A stretch of 64,000 bases of DNA from positions 100,089,234-100,153,233 of the forward strand of contig CM057462.1 of NCBI GenBank assembly GCA_030035585.1, in the 5' to 3' direction. The stretch is from Dugong dugon. Lineage: Eukaryota > Chordata > Mammalia > Sirenia > Dugongidae. The notes under the pieces were generated by a model, which was not told the origin of the DNA, did no database searches, and saw only the letters and a program-made list of their open reading frames with translations. Of this stretch, positions 33,869 to 44,916 are shown piece by piece; the first letter of the stretch is position 1, and each line of letters begins with the position of its first letter. The position numbers and the translations under genes are program-made.

Positions 33869-34205
33869 AGCTGAGGCGGAGAGGGGTGGGTGGTGGGAGA
33901 GCGCGCACCGCAGTTTACCGGTCGTTCTGTCTCCGACCAGATGCTCTGCAAGGCTGCTCTCCCGTTTGCTGGTCTCCGATAGGAATCCAAGATGGTGGAT
34001 CCGCGCTGCGTTAGCTGGTAAGGAATCTCTGCCTGAGTCTCTTCTCGCTCTCCGTTCTCTTTTAGTATTCTCACTCCGTTTGGTGTTTGGCTGAGTTCTT
34101 TATCTCTTCATTTGGTGTTCTAGGGATTCAGGATTGTTGATTCTCTGTTAGGCTTAGTTTTTCGGATCTTTGCTGTGGAGGGACGGCGTGGTGTTTCTGC
34201 CTAGA

Positions 34206-34216
34206 GCGCCATCTTG
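34206..34216 (-). promoter_or_regulatory. YY1-like site at the L1 5' terminus
   Basis: The minus strand reads CAAGATGGCGC about 14-24 nt from the element's first base. A YY1 site at nearly the same place sets the start of transcription in human L1. Element E keeps the site in worn form at about 50963-50972. Confidence 0.7.
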
Positions 34217-34229
34217 CCCCTCAAGACCT

Positions 34230-34242
34230 CATCTTATTTCTT
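34230..34242. repeat. TSD of L1 element D, right copy
   Basis: Exact copy of 25686-25698. Confidence 0.95.
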
Positions 34243-35149
34243 ATACTGGTAATTTTCTTCCTCTCCTGTTTTTCTTTTGTCAGTTTGGCCAGTGGTTTAT
34301 CAATTTTGTTGATCTTTTCAAAGAACGAGCTTTTGGTCTTGTTAACTCTTTCAATTGTTTTTCTATTCGCTGTTTCATTTAATTCTGCTCTGATTTTTAT
34401 TATTTCCTTTCTTCTGGTACCTGAGGGCTTCTTTTGCTGCTGTCTTTCTACTTGTTCCAGTTGTAGGGTTAATGTTTTGATTTTGGCCCTCTCTTCTTTT
34501 TGGATGTATGCATTTATTGCCATAAACTGACCTCTGAGCACTCTTTTGCTGTGTCCCAAAGGTTCTGGTAGGATGTGTTTTCATTCTCATTTGATTCTAT
34601 GAATTTTTCTATTCCATCCTTAATTTCTTCTATATCCCAGTAGTTTTGGAGCAAGCTGTTGTTCAGTTTCCATGTGTTTTATTTTTTTTTCTTGCTTTTT
34701 CTGTTATTGATTTCTACTTTTATGGCATTATGGTCAGAAAAGATGCTTTGTAATATTTTGATGGTTTGGATTTTGTTAAGGCTTGCTTTATGGCCTAATG
34801 TGTGGTCTATTCTGGAGAATGTTCCGTGTGCTTTGGAAGAGAAAGTACAGTTGGCTGCTGTTGGGTGGAGTGTTTGGTATATGTCTATGAGATGAAGTTG
34901 GTTGATTGTAGCATTTAGATCTTCCGTGTCTTTGTTGAGCTTCTTTCTGGATGTTCTGTCACTGAAAGTGGTGTGTTGAAGTCTCCTACTACTATTGTGG
35001 AGCTGTCTCTCTCTTTTTGGTACTGTTAGAGTTTATGTATTTTGAAGCCCTGTCATTGGGTGCATAAATATTTATTATAGTTATGTCCTCCTGGTGTACT
35101 GACCCTTGAATCATTATATAGTGTCCTTCTTTATCCTTTGTGGTGGATT
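34243..35149 (-). mobile_element. L1 element C, 5' portion (ORF2 endonuclease part)
   Basis: Continues element C after the D insertion. Frames at 34221-34559 ('KKPSGTRRKEIIKIRAELNE') and 34992-35198 ('[20 protein letters not shown]') are ORF2 endonuclease and linker. It stops near ORF2 codon 87, where an AfroSINE fragment begins, so the first part of ORF2, ORF1 and the 5' UTR are missing. Confidence 0.9.
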
Positions 35150-35275
35150 GGCTGTAATTTTTATAGAAGCAGATCGCTAGGCCTTTCTTTTGTGGCACCT
35201 CTGGGTGTGTTCAGACTGCCAGCCTTTTGGCTAGGAGTCAAGCAAAAAATGTTTTTGCCATACAGGGACATTATA
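35150..35275 (-). mobile_element. AfroSINE fragment, long form
   Basis: 'ggctgtaatttttatagaag' and 'cgctaggcctttcttttgtg' are the middle region of the long form, then 'cagactgccagccttttggc' is the tRNA-like end. The tail part is missing at the junction with element C. Confidence 0.8.
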
Positions 35276-35731
35276 GAGGCTTACAGAGATGAAATTATAA
35301 TCCAGTGAGAAGGAATTAAACCCAGTAGTGTATAGTAAAAAACCATCGAGCACGTAAAGGAGAGCAAAGTATTAGTTTCATCTCTCCATTTACTCAAACG
35401 GTCAAAACAAACAGGCAACAATTTAGTTCAAGCTTAACTTTTTTCAGTAATAAGTGAGATGCCAAAAGAGAGAAAGAACTCTCTGAAATATGCAGTGACA
35501 TTAAATGAGAACCAGGCTTAGAAAAAAGAGAGGAGATATAATTGTACATATTAGTAATATGTCAATGGCCTTGACTGGTCAGAAAATTAAGAACACGTAC
35601 ACCTTAGGGTTTTATATACATATTCAGTAAATTAATTTATATTTGATTTATGTTCGTTTCTGTATGGGGTATTAATTCCTTATGGCAGGTCCAGCTAGCA
35701 TGATAAATCATATGGCATGCATTCTATCATG
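35276..35731. other. No recognisable feature
   Basis: About 450 bp of AT-rich sequence with nothing I can assign. Confidence 0.4.
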
Positions 35732-35940
35732 GAAGGAACCCTGGTGGCACAATGGTTAAGTGCTCAGCTGCTAATGAAATGGTTGGCTTTTAACCTACTG
35801 GCGACTCCCTGGGAGTAGAGACCTTGTGATCTGCTCTCATAAAGATTACAGCATAGAGAACCCTATGGGACAGTTCTACTCTGTCATGTAAGGTCGCTGT
35901 CAGCTGGGATCAACACGACAGCACACAACAACAACAACCG
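35732..35940 (+). mobile_element. AfroSINE, long form
   Basis: Starts 'ggaaccctggtggcacaatg' and has 'gatctgctctcataaagatt'. It ends 'gggatcaacacgacagcaca' and an ACAACA tail. Confidence 0.9.
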
Positions 35941-36574
35941 CCTATCATGGGTAGAACATGGGTAGTAAGAATTTAGAGGCCCATCTTTTGGGTGTCAGAA
36001 CAAAATGGAGGAAATAGAACAGAAGAAGATGCCAAGCCTGATCAGACAGATGGGCTAACAAAGATGTAGTTCCAGGATAAGGATCAGGATCCTGGGTTGG
36101 AACTAGGTATGTCAAAACAGGCAAATAATACCAATCTAGAAAAGGAAAGTGAGAATATTATCACCAAGTTTCCCATACATAAAGTCCATTGAACAAAACT
36201 TCTGGACTATCACCGTTAAGTCTGGAATAGCAGGTATCATATTCCCTTAACTTTAGTTTTAAGGACCTTCTTGAGTGTGTAGATCAGAATTGGAAGATGT
36301 TCGCTGCTCCTTGGAGATGGGGTTTTGTAGATGTCTGTGGCTAGTGATTGTAGGAGGAGTAACTATTGAGAGGGAAGTCTAAAGAACTATTGAGTCCTCT
36401 GGGAAGCCTGCACAGTTTTAATCACCTCTATTTTAAGGCCATAATTTTTGTTAGCTTAGATAAACTTCATAATAAGCATAAACTCTTTAATTTACTTATA
36501 AGCATCTGAATTTTAAAATCTTTAAAATCATTGACTGAGAAATTTCACTCTAAGAATTTATTTCTTTAAGATGC
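35941..36574. other. No recognisable feature
   Basis: About 630 bp without a named repeat, RNA gene or coding signal. Confidence 0.4.
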
Positions 36575-37090
36575 TCATTCATTCAGTGAATACTTATTGA
36601 GAATCTATTATATAACAGGCAGTGTTTTAAGCCTTGGGGTATTTAATAAATAAAAGAGACAAAGATCCCAGCCGTTATATAACTTTCATTGTAGAGGAGT
36701 GAGACAGACAGTAAACAAGAAACAATAAACAAAAAAAACTGTAAATTATCTAGTGGGTTAGAAGGTGATGCTAAAAAATAGGGTAAGTGTGAGGTGTAGT
36801 AAACAGTTTGCGGTATTAAGTAGGATCTTTAGGGAAGGCAGACTGACCAGTTTCCATTTAAGCAAAGGTTTGAAGGCAGTGAGAGAATTAAGCATGTGAT
36901 ATTTGGTGGAGGAGAGAGAACATTCCAGGCAAAAGCAAAAGCCAAACAACAAATGCAAAAGCCATCAGTCATGAGCTCCCTGGCATATTTGAGGAACAGC
37001 ATGGAGGCTGGTGTGTTGCAGGTGAGTGAGAAAGGTGGAGGTTGATAGGGAATGAAGATAGAGAGGTAGGGTGGGTGCTATGGTTAAGAG
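36575..37090 (-). mobile_element. L2 LINE 3'-end relic
   Basis: Reverse-complement L2: 'attcagtgaatacttattg', then 'ggcagtgttttaagccttgg', then 'gacagacagtaaacaagaaa', then 'gaacattccaggcaaaagc', then 'gaggaacagcatggaggct'. Confidence 0.85.
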
Positions 37091-37214
37091 ATTTGGAGAT
37101 GCAAGAAACACAGAAAAAAACATTTGAAAAGTTCAGGGATTCCAATTCAGCTGGAAGGAAATAAGATTAAAGGAAAGAAATCAGGAAAAAAAAATCTATA
37201 CGTTCTTCAAAAGA

Positions 37215-37725
37215 ATTTGTTATTATTATTGTTAGGTGCTGTCAAGTCAATTCTGACTCATAGCAACCCCACATACGATGGAACGAAACACTATTGGGTC
37301 CTGCACCATCCTGATATCATGGCTATGTTTGAGACCATTGTTGCAGCCACTGTGACAATCCATCTCATTGAGGGTCTTTCTCTTTTTCGCTGAACCTCTA
37401 CTTCACCAAGCATGATCCTTTCTGATAACAGTCCAAAGTACGTGAGATGAAGTCTCGCCATCCTTACTTCCTAGCTGCACTCTGACTTTACTTCTTCCAA
37501 GACAGACTTATTCATTCTTCTGGCAGCACGGTATATTCAATATTCTTTGCCAACACCATAATTCAAAGGCATCAATTTTTCTTCAGTCTTCCTTATTCAC
37601 TGTCCAGCTTTCGCATGCATATGAGAAGATTGAAAATATCATGGCTTGCATCAAGCACACCTTAGTCCTCAAAGTGACTTCTTTGTTTTTCTACACTATG
37701 TTGTAGCTAAAACACCAGAAAGTTT
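37215..37725 (-). mobile_element. RTE-type LINE 3' end
   Basis: A minus-strand RTE fragment: 'gtgctgtcaagtcaattctg' (the 3' end), 'gcagccactgtgacaatcca', 'ctacttcaccaagcatgatc', 'cttccaagacagacttattc', 'ggtatattcaatattctttg', 'cagctttcgcatgcatatga'. The order is that of the C-terminal end of an RTE/BovB-like ORF in reverse. Its terminal bases resemble the AfroSINE tail. The frames are broken. Confidence 0.7.
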
Positions 37726-38029
37726 GACAAAATCAGCAACTATAAAAACACCAGGAGCAATGAAAACAACAGCGTGTGCTTGTAACATGTGCAGATGAAC
37801 CTGTGTGTTTCAAAGTGTCATTGTAATTGGGTAATAATGACAGTTCTGACTGGAGCACATTAGAAGGTTCAAAAAGTAAATTGGTACAGAGTTTTAGCCT
37901 TGTAGGTATATTGATACATTTAAGCTGGACTTATGAAAGATTTTTTGTCGTTATAACCAACTATAGGGATATTTTTATAAAAAATAATAAATTTCCACTG
38001 AAATACGCCACAAAAATTTTATAGACAGT
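37726..38029. other. Unassigned sequence between RTE fragments
   Basis: AT-rich, with one 65-codon frame that has no motif. Possibly an insertion splitting the RTE or a separate repeat. Confidence 0.35.
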
Positions 38030-38345
38030 CATTTTGGTGTCATCCCATCTGACAGTGTCACCCAGTGTGGTCCTCACCCCTCACACCTCCCTAGTGATGC
38101 CTCTGGTCCAAAGTAAGTAATTCGAAGTTTCACCATTCTTGCTTCTAAGGAGCATTCTGGTTGTATTACTTCTAAGACTGATTTGTTTATTCTTCTAGCA
38201 GTCAGTCCATGGTATATTCAATATTTTTTGCCTATACCACAATTCAAATGCATTAATTCTTCTTTTATTTTTTTTCATTGTTCAGCTTTCTCATGCATGT
38301 GAGGTGATTGAAAGACAATGGCCTACGATTAACTCACTCTGTCAG
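38030..38345 (-). mobile_element. RTE-type LINE fragment, second copy
   Basis: 'aaggagcattctggttgtat', 'ctaagactgatttgtttatt', 'ccatggtatattcaatattt' and 'cagctttctcatgcatgtga' repeat blocks already present at 37215-37725. It is therefore a second RTE copy. Confidence 0.65.
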
Positions 38346-38600
38346 ACATTCCCAAGGCCATGATAAGATTTTTATGGTTTAAATGTCCAAATATCTGATC
38401 TCAAAATTTGTTAACTTCACATTTTTTAACTCAGAAATCTAGGAATTCAACCAAACATTTTCCCAAAAGATTCAAAGCCTTTAAAAAAAATGTCTTTGTA
38501 TACTTTTTTCTTTCTCCCAAGTACTCACCACTTTTCACTGATGATCTTGGTCTGCTACACAACATGTGGTGGCTCATATATTAATCTCTATGTATAGTAT

Positions 38601-38733
38601 GGGAGCCCTGGTGGTGCAGTGGTTAAGAGCTTGGTCATCCTCTCCTTGGAAACCCAGTGGGGTGGTTCTACTCTGTCCTATAGGGTCTCTATGAGTCGGA
38701 ATCAACTGGACAACAATGGATTGTTTTTTTTAT
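38601..38733 (+). mobile_element. AfroSINE, short form with extra deletion
   Basis: 'gggagccctggtggtgcagt' runs directly into 'cctctccttggaaacccagt' with the tRNA 3' half missing. It ends 'gagtcggaatcaactggaca'. A little-diverged copy. Confidence 0.92.
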
Positions 38734-38934
38734 GTATAGTATGGAGTAAAAAATGTTAGAAAACATTGTCCTTATTCATTAACTTGTGAGGTGTTTTTTT
38801 TTTTTTTTTTTGGTATCATGAAAGTTAGCTGGTGGTGCTCTGAGAGTTTTCAAAAATAAAATAACTCGCACATATTCACTGTATGTAAATAATATAGTCA
38901 GTAAGAAGCTGAAAGGGTATATGCTTTATGTGAA

Positions 38935-39065
38935 TGAATTTGTATTCATCAACAAACATGTATTCGGTGCTTATCATCTTTCAGGAAATAGTTGTGGACA
39001 ACTTACTATGTCCTGGACACTATTCTAGGTGTTCAAATTCAGCAGTGAATAAAACAAAGTTCCTG
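38935..39065 (-). mobile_element. L2-like 3' terminus fragment
   Basis: 'catcaacaaacatgtattcg' and 'ggacactattctaggtgttc' with 'cagcagtgaataaaacaaag' follow reverse-complement L2 order. Confidence 0.6.
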
Positions 39066-39119
39066 TATTACATGCTTCATAACAAATTATACTAGAAATT
39101 TGGATTTTTAAAGCTATAA

Positions 39120-39245
39120 CGGGACCTAGAAGATGTAGTAAATTCAATAATTTTACAACCAAATAGACTTAGGCCAGAGAGGTTAAGTAACTTCCTACGA
39201 AGTTACACAATCAATTAATATCATAGCACAAACTAAGTTGTTTGA
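39120..39245 (-). mobile_element. MIR-like fragment
   Basis: 'ggccagagaggttaagtaac' followed by 'ttcctacgaagttacacaat' matches the reverse-complement MIR core. Short and diverged. Confidence 0.5.
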
Positions 39246-39647
39246 TGATTGCTGCAGTATTACTGGTTCACTGGTTCTCTCTATGAATATAAGAGGAAAA
39301 TACTAAAACTCTTTGCATATGTATCCTAGGATCTCCTGCCTTTCATAGTGTATAACAAAAGGGCTAAATTTCAGATGTTTATGTTTAGGGAACTTTTGCA
39401 ATTCATTGTTTTTGTTAATGATTTTTACCCCTGTCCTTAAATCTGTTCAGCCAGCCCAGGCCAATTACTGTGATAAAAACACCTTTCTTGATGGCGCATG
39501 ACACAGAGAGTGAACACTGAGTCATCCTGAGTGTCTACTACCTGATGTATTTTGCACTGAGTCTAATTTGTTCCAGGATTTAGTCTGTTACCCTTTGTGA
39601 TGTTGGTCATTTGCTTAAAGTGTGGTGCAGTGGGCTCCCTTATATGG
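39246..39647. other. No recognisable feature
   Basis: About 400 bp with nothing assignable. Confidence 0.4.
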
Positions 39648-40234
39648 TGTCTCAGTTATCTAGTGCTACTTAACAGAAATACCACAAGTGGGTGGCATTA
39701 AAAAACAGAAATTTATTTTATCAAATTTAGGAGGCTAGAAGTCCAAATTCAGCGCCCCAGCTCTAGGGGAAGGCTATCTCTGTCTGTCGGCTCTGGGGGA
39801 AGGTCCTTGTCTCTTTTCTGCTTCTGCTCCTCCATTCCTTGATGATCTTCATGTAGCCTGGCATCCATCTTCCCCCATCTCTGCTTCCTTCCTTGCTTGA
39901 TTAATCTACTCTCTTATATCTCAAAAGAGATTGACTTAAGACACACTCTGTACTAATATTGCTTCATTAACATAACAAAGAAAACCAAATGGGATTATAA
40001 CTACAGGTATTGTTGTTGTGTGCCATCGAGTTGATTCCAACTCATAGCAACCTTATAGGATAGTGTAGAACTGCCCCATGGGGTTTCCAAGGAGCAGCTG
40101 GTGGATTCCAACTGCCAACCTTTTAGTTAGCAGCCTGAGCTCTTAACCACTTTGTTACCAGAGCTCCAAACCATACAAATAAAGGTTAGAATTTACAACA
40201 CATATTTTTTGGGGACACAATTCAATCTATAACA
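39648..40234 (-). mobile_element. Solo MaLR-like LTR with nested AfroSINE
   Basis: Begins TGTCTCAGTTATCTAG and ends AATCTATAACA, the reverse complement of the LTR type at 54248-54893. Flanking 5-mers tatgg (39643-39647) and tgtgg (40235-40239) match 4 of 5. An AfroSINE sits at 40011-40168. It carries 'ccacaagtgggtggcattaa' and 'aggaggctagaagtccaaat'. Confidence 0.82.
40011..40168 (-). mobile_element. AfroSINE, short form
   Basis: 'gtgccatcgagttgattcca', then 'gtgtagaactgccccatggg', then 'tttccaaggagcagctggtg' with no long-form middle, then 'tgccaaccttttagttagca'. Nested in the LTR. Confidence 0.93.
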
Positions 40235-40239
40235 TGTGG

Positions 40240-41230
40240 GCTTTTTCCCCTGGGTTTGTGGAATAAATAACTTGAGAGAAGTTTTCCTGAGTTGATTAAC
40301 ACTTCCTGGTAAACTATAAACAACTTGATGGTTTACTAATTTTGTTGGGTCTGGCCTGGTGGTAATTGACAAGGCCTGATTTGGTTGACATTTTCTGGGT
40401 AATCAAGGTTCGTTGGGCTCTGATCCAGCTAGGAGAATTGGTTGGGGTCCAATCTGGCTGGGAAGGCCCCTGCCTTGAAATTGACAAGAAATGGCCTCTA
40501 TAAAAGGCTAAAAGGCAGAGGTTTTTGTGGTTTCCTCATTGACAAGAGCTGGGAAAGAGTGTGTCCTTTGGAACCAGGGGACCTGCACCGAAGATCTCAC
40601 AGACTTGGTATAGGATCTGCTACACTGCGCTGTAACACTGAAGAAGAGCTATCATACTGATGGAAAGTTGGGCCCAGGTAAATAGCTGGACCCGGTAGAA
40701 AGCAGATCTGTCAGCAGCAACAGGGAGAAATGGTGGTGGTGGTGGTGGCAGCAGAGCCTTGCTTACATAGCAGAGGCAGTGGTGTGGGGCTGAAGCAGAT
40801 CACAAAGCTTGGGTGCCCTGAGCAGGGTCTCCCCACACAGCAGTTCTGCTGTTAGAGCTGTCATGATGCTGGTCTAGAGGTGGGGTTGGCCTAGAACTGT
40901 CCTGGAGCTGGCTGAGAGGAGCAACCAACAGCAGAGTCCACCTAGAAGAGCAGCCAGCAGCTGAGCCCGCAGAGTGATGTCACTGAGTTTCTTGTTTGAA
41001 AGTTTCTTGATGGGTGAGAATGAACACTGGCTTTCAGGAAAAGTAAGCAAGTCTCCTTGAGATGTTGAGGCTCCATGCTGGGATCCCTCCCAACCTTTGC
41101 CCTTTGCATTTCTTCATTTATATCTTTTCTGTTTATATCCTTATCTGTTACATTAAAGTTGTTTTCCCAGATATGGTGTTTCCATAGTTTTGTGGACACG
41201 GCAACAAATTATCAAACCCAGTAGACAGAG
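40240..41230 (+). other. Unclassified LTR-like stretch
   Basis: About 1 kb with a TATA-like 'ctctataaaaggctaaaagg' near 40496, a late 'cattaaag' polyadenylation-like word near 41150 and GC-richer sequence between them. This is the layout of a retroviral LTR, but I find no convincing boundaries or TSD. The frame at 40442-40660 has no recognisable motif. It may be a family not known to me. Confidence 0.35.
40731..40748. repeat. (TGG)n microsatellite
   Basis: Six TGG-type units. Confidence 0.9.
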
Positions 41231-42415
41231 AGAGGGCTGTGTGATGGCTGGTGTCAAAAACAAATGCGGAAGTTGGAACCAGCTCGATGCTGATTCTTAC
41301 CGGCAAAATTATCCCTCATGAAGTAATAGATGAAGTCACCACTTTAAGACTCAATAATTTACATTATCGTTTTAAACTCCCAGACTGTGAGACAGTTCTT
41401 CAACCTTGGGTGTGAGGCAATTCAAGGTTAAGGTGGTGATAGATTTGCTTTTAACCCAAGTGCCCGGGCGATATAAATAAATGTAAAAGAGAGCTCTGGG
41501 GATTTAATTTTTAATAATCTAACACATTAGAAATCATCTCTGATACATTTTTCCATCCTGTAACTCTGAGAAATGGATTTGGCAGTAGAAAGTGAGAGGA
41601 CTAAGTGATATAGTGCTTCAGCATTACATTGTAGGAAGCAAGTGAAAGCCAAGAAAGCTAATATTTCACCCTTTAATAGAATTTCACTGGTAAATATTAG
41701 GTGTCAGAAAATCAACACTTATATCCCCAAAGACATTAATCTAACTTTAAACCAAAACCAAACCCACTGCTGTAGAGTGTCTACTTAAGTTCAACTTTAG
41801 GCATGTTTTATAAGGAAAAAGTTGAGACGTGCATTAACCTTTTTTAATATACAATGAAACCAGCAACATTTCCTTCCTAAAATTCCATTACAGAAGCATT
41901 AGTAAATGTTACACAAAAAGACCTGACTATGATATATTTTTGCCCAGAATAAATTGAAAACATCAAAATAATGAAAATATGAATTTGAAAAAATATGAAT
42001 TGTTATTATAGACTATGTCAAATGAGTGTAAACTTTGCAAGAACCAACCTCCAGATTGTCATTTTTCTTGCTGTCCTTAACACTATTCCATTTACTTTAA
42101 GACAATATATTAGTGAAACTACAGCTTAGTAAGAGAATGGATATAACCATTGGAAGTTGTTTTCAGCGATTCCTTAGAGCATGTCTTTTGACCAAGGTCC
42201 TCTCTGGAATTTATTAGCTTTCTGTCCAGAAAATGACACAGATATCTCTTTCTGTGAATTTCCTGTTCAAAGAAGGTAAAGGAGTTTGTAAGCCAGAAGA
42301 TAACTCTTAGCCTTTTACCTTTAATGATGCAAAAAATGTATTAGAGTTACTTGATATTAATTTTTAAAAATGTATTTTTCTTTTCCTTACATAATGTAGT
42401 TTAAGAAAATAATAT
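41231..42415. other. Mostly unassigned; small AfroSINE tail
   Basis: 'aaccaaaaccaaacccactg' with 'ctgtagagtg' at about 41750-41785 looks like the last 35 bp of a minus-strand AfroSINE. The rest of this 1.2 kb shows no feature. Confidence 0.4.
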
Positions 42416-42612
42416 CCAACCCATTGCCGTTGAGTCGATTGCAACTCTTAGCGACCCAGTAGGACAGAGTAGAACTGCCTGGGTTTCCAAAGTTCTAAAT
42501 CCTTATGGAAGGAGACTGCCACATCTTCCTCCTGTGGAAATGCTGTTGGGTTCAAACTGCCTACCTTTCAGTTAGCAGGTGAGCGCTTTAACCACTGTGC
42601 CACAAGGGCTCC
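42416..42612 (-). mobile_element. AfroSINE, long form
   Basis: 'cattgccgttgagtcgattg', 'gacagagtagaactgcctgg', the long-form middle 'gactgccacatcttcctcct' and the end 'accactgtgccacaagggct'. Confidence 0.92.
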
Positions 42613-42887
42613 TTCTTAGGAAAATAACAGACACCATAACATTACAAATGAATAGTGCATAATCCTTTAGAAGACAGTCTGCCCTCATTGACCTCTCCCT
42701 GTTGGGATAAATTTCAGACAGGGATGTTCCTACTATTGTTCTAAGAGACATAATGTTTATTTCCTTGATGTATAATTGAAGGAGCAAAAAGTTAATCATT
42801 AATGGGAGAATGCCAGAGAATGCAGTCATTCTTAGAATGAGAGACTCAGCGTTTCTAAATGGCCTGATGTATATTCACAGGGATTCT
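42613..42887. other. Unassigned; ends in possible TSD of element E
   Basis: The last bases, cagggattct (42878-42887), match tgaggattct at 51371-51380 at 7 of 10 positions, with the last seven identical. They may be the old target-site duplication of element E. Confidence 0.4.
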
Positions 42888-44738
42888 TTTTTTTTTTTTT
42901 TTATTATGTTTTAGGTGAAAGTTGACAGCACAAATTAGTTTTTCACTCAAAAATTTGTACACAAATTGTTTGGTGACATGGATTGCAATCCTCACAATAT
43001 GTCACGAGTCTTTCCATTTCTATTTTGGGTTCTTCTTGTCTGTTCTCCCAGTTTTTCTGTCCCTTCCTGCCTTCTCATCTTTGCTTTTGGGCAAGTGTAG
43101 CCCATTTGGTCCCGTATACTTTATTAAACTAAGAAGAGTGTTCCTCGCATGTGTCATTGTTTTATAGGCCTGTCTAGGCAATCTTTGGCTGAAAGGTGGA
43201 TTTCAGGAGTAGCTTCAATTCTGAGTTATCAGGGTGTCCAGGGCCATAGTCTTGGGGGTTCCTCCAGTCTCTGTCAGATCAGTAAGTCTGGTCTTTTTTT
43301 TGTGAATTTGAATTTTGTTCTACATTTTTCTCCTGCTCTGCCTGGGACCCTCTATTGAGATCCCTGTCAGAGCAGTTGGTGGTGATAGCTGGGCACCATC
43401 TGGTTCTTCTGAGGTCAGGCTGGTGGAAACTGTGGTTCATGTGGTCCATTAGGCCTTTGGACTAATGTTTTCCTTGTGTCTTTGGTTTTCTTCATTCTCC
43501 TTTGCCCCAGATGGAGTGGGAACAATAGCTGTATCTTAGATGGTCGCTTGCAAGCTTTTAAGACCCCAGACACTACTCACCAAAGTAGGATGTAGAACAT
43601 TTTCTTTTATGTCATTTGACCTAGATATCCCTTGAGACCATGGTCGCGAGCCCACAGCCCCAGTAACTTGGTCACCCAAGGTGTTTGGATGTGTCTAGGA
43701 AGCTTCTATGATTTTCCTTGTTAAAGTTGTGTTACTTTCCTCTTCACCAACGTTAACACTTGTCTAATATCTAGTTAATGATTTCCCTTTCTACCCCTCC
43801 CCTCCCTTATAACCATCAAAGATTATTTTTTCCTGTGTGTAAACCTTTTCTTGGGTTTTTATAATAGTGATCTCACACAATATTTCTCCTTTTGTGATTG
43901 ACTTATTTCACTCAGCATAATGCTGTCCAAATTCATCCAAGTTGTGAGATGTTTTGTGGATTCATCATTGTTCTTTATCATTGTGTAGTATTCTATTATG
44001 TGTATGTACCATAATTTGTTTGTCCATTCATCTGTTGATGGGCACTTAGGTTGTTTCCATCTTTTTACTATTGTGAGTAACGCTACAGTGAACGTGGGTG
44101 TGCATATCTCTACTCCTGTGGCAACTCTTATTCCTCTAGTATATATTTCTATGAGTAGGACTGCTGGTATGAGTGGGATCACATGGTATTTCTATTTCTA
44201 GCTTTTTAAGGAGATGCCATATGATTTTCCATAGCGGTTTTACCGTTTTATGTTCCCACCGGCACTGCCTAAGAGTTCCAATCTCCCTGCAACCTCTCCA
44301 ACATTTGTTATTTTCTGCTTGTTTAAATTAGTACCAGTACTGTTGGGGTGAGATGGTATCTCATTGTAATTTTGATTTGCATTTCTTTAATGACTAATGA
44401 CTGCATGCATTTCCTCGTGTGTGTTAGCTGCCTGAATGTTTTCTTTGGTGAAGTGTCTGTTTGTATCCTTTGCCCATTTTTTAACTGGATTATTTATCTC
44501 TTTGTTATTGAGGACTTGAAGTGTTATGTAGATTTTAGAGATTAGATCCTTGTCAGATATGTTGTAGCCAAAATTTTTTCCCCAGCCTGTAGGTTCTCTT
44601 TTTACTCTTCTGGTGAAGTCTTTTGATGAGCATAAGTGTTTAACTTTTAGGAGCTCCCAGTTATCTAGTTTGTCTTCTGGTGTTCATACATTGTTAGTTA
44701 TGGTTTGTATTGCATTCATGTCATGTGTTACGGCCCAT

Positions 44739-44750
44739 AGTGTTGTCCCT
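44739..44750. repeat. TSD of nested AfroSINE, left copy
   Basis: agtgttgtccct, repeated exactly at 44917-44928. Confidence 0.93.
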
Positions 44751-44916
44751 AGGAGAGCTGGTGGCTCAGTGGTTAAGAATTTGGCTGCTAACCAAAAGGT
44801 CAGCAGTTCAAATCCACCAACTGCTCTTTGGAATCCCTATCGGGCAGTTCTAATCTGTCCTATAGGGTTGCTGTGAGTTGGAATTGACTAGACAGCAACA
44901 GGTTTGGTTTTTGTTT
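44751..44916 (+). mobile_element. AfroSINE, short form, with 12-bp TSD
   Basis: 'gctggtggctcagtggttaa' to 'attgactagacagcaacagg' plus a T/G tail, without the long-form middle. It is inserted in the element E ORF2 and is bracketed by a perfect 12-bp TSD, so it is younger than E. Confidence 0.95.

Larger units (their letters stand above)
25699..34229 (-). mobile_element. L1 element D: young full-length LINE-1, 8.5 kb
   Basis: A complete minus-strand L1: poly-A at 25699-25740 (T-rich on the plus strand), 3' UTR, intact ORF2, 430-bp spacer, ORF1 with one small lesion, and a 1.7-kb 5' UTR with a repeated GC-rich unit and a YY1-like site at the 5' end. A perfect 13-bp TSD flanks it, and it interrupts element C. 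It is longer than a human L1 (about 6 kb) because both UTRs and the spacer are long. The perfect TSD and intact ORF2 mark it as the youngest L1 here. Confidence 0.97.
32527..34229 (-). promoter_or_regulatory. Element D 5' UTR / internal promoter region
   Basis: About 1.7 kb from ORF1 to the TSD. It is A-rich near ORF1 (32880-33220) and strongly GC- and CpG-rich from 33240 to 33960, with a tandemly repeated unit, then the 5' terminus 'ggggcaagatggcgctc' read on the minus strand. L1 elements are transcribed by Pol II from a promoter inside this region. Promoter activity is inferred from position. Confidence 0.8.

Noticed and set aside
33228-33908. Overlapping minus-strand frames rich in Gly, Ala and Pro in the L1 5' UTR
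   Set aside because: GC-rich, stop-poor repeat units. Frames overlap each other in different phases and carry no motif.
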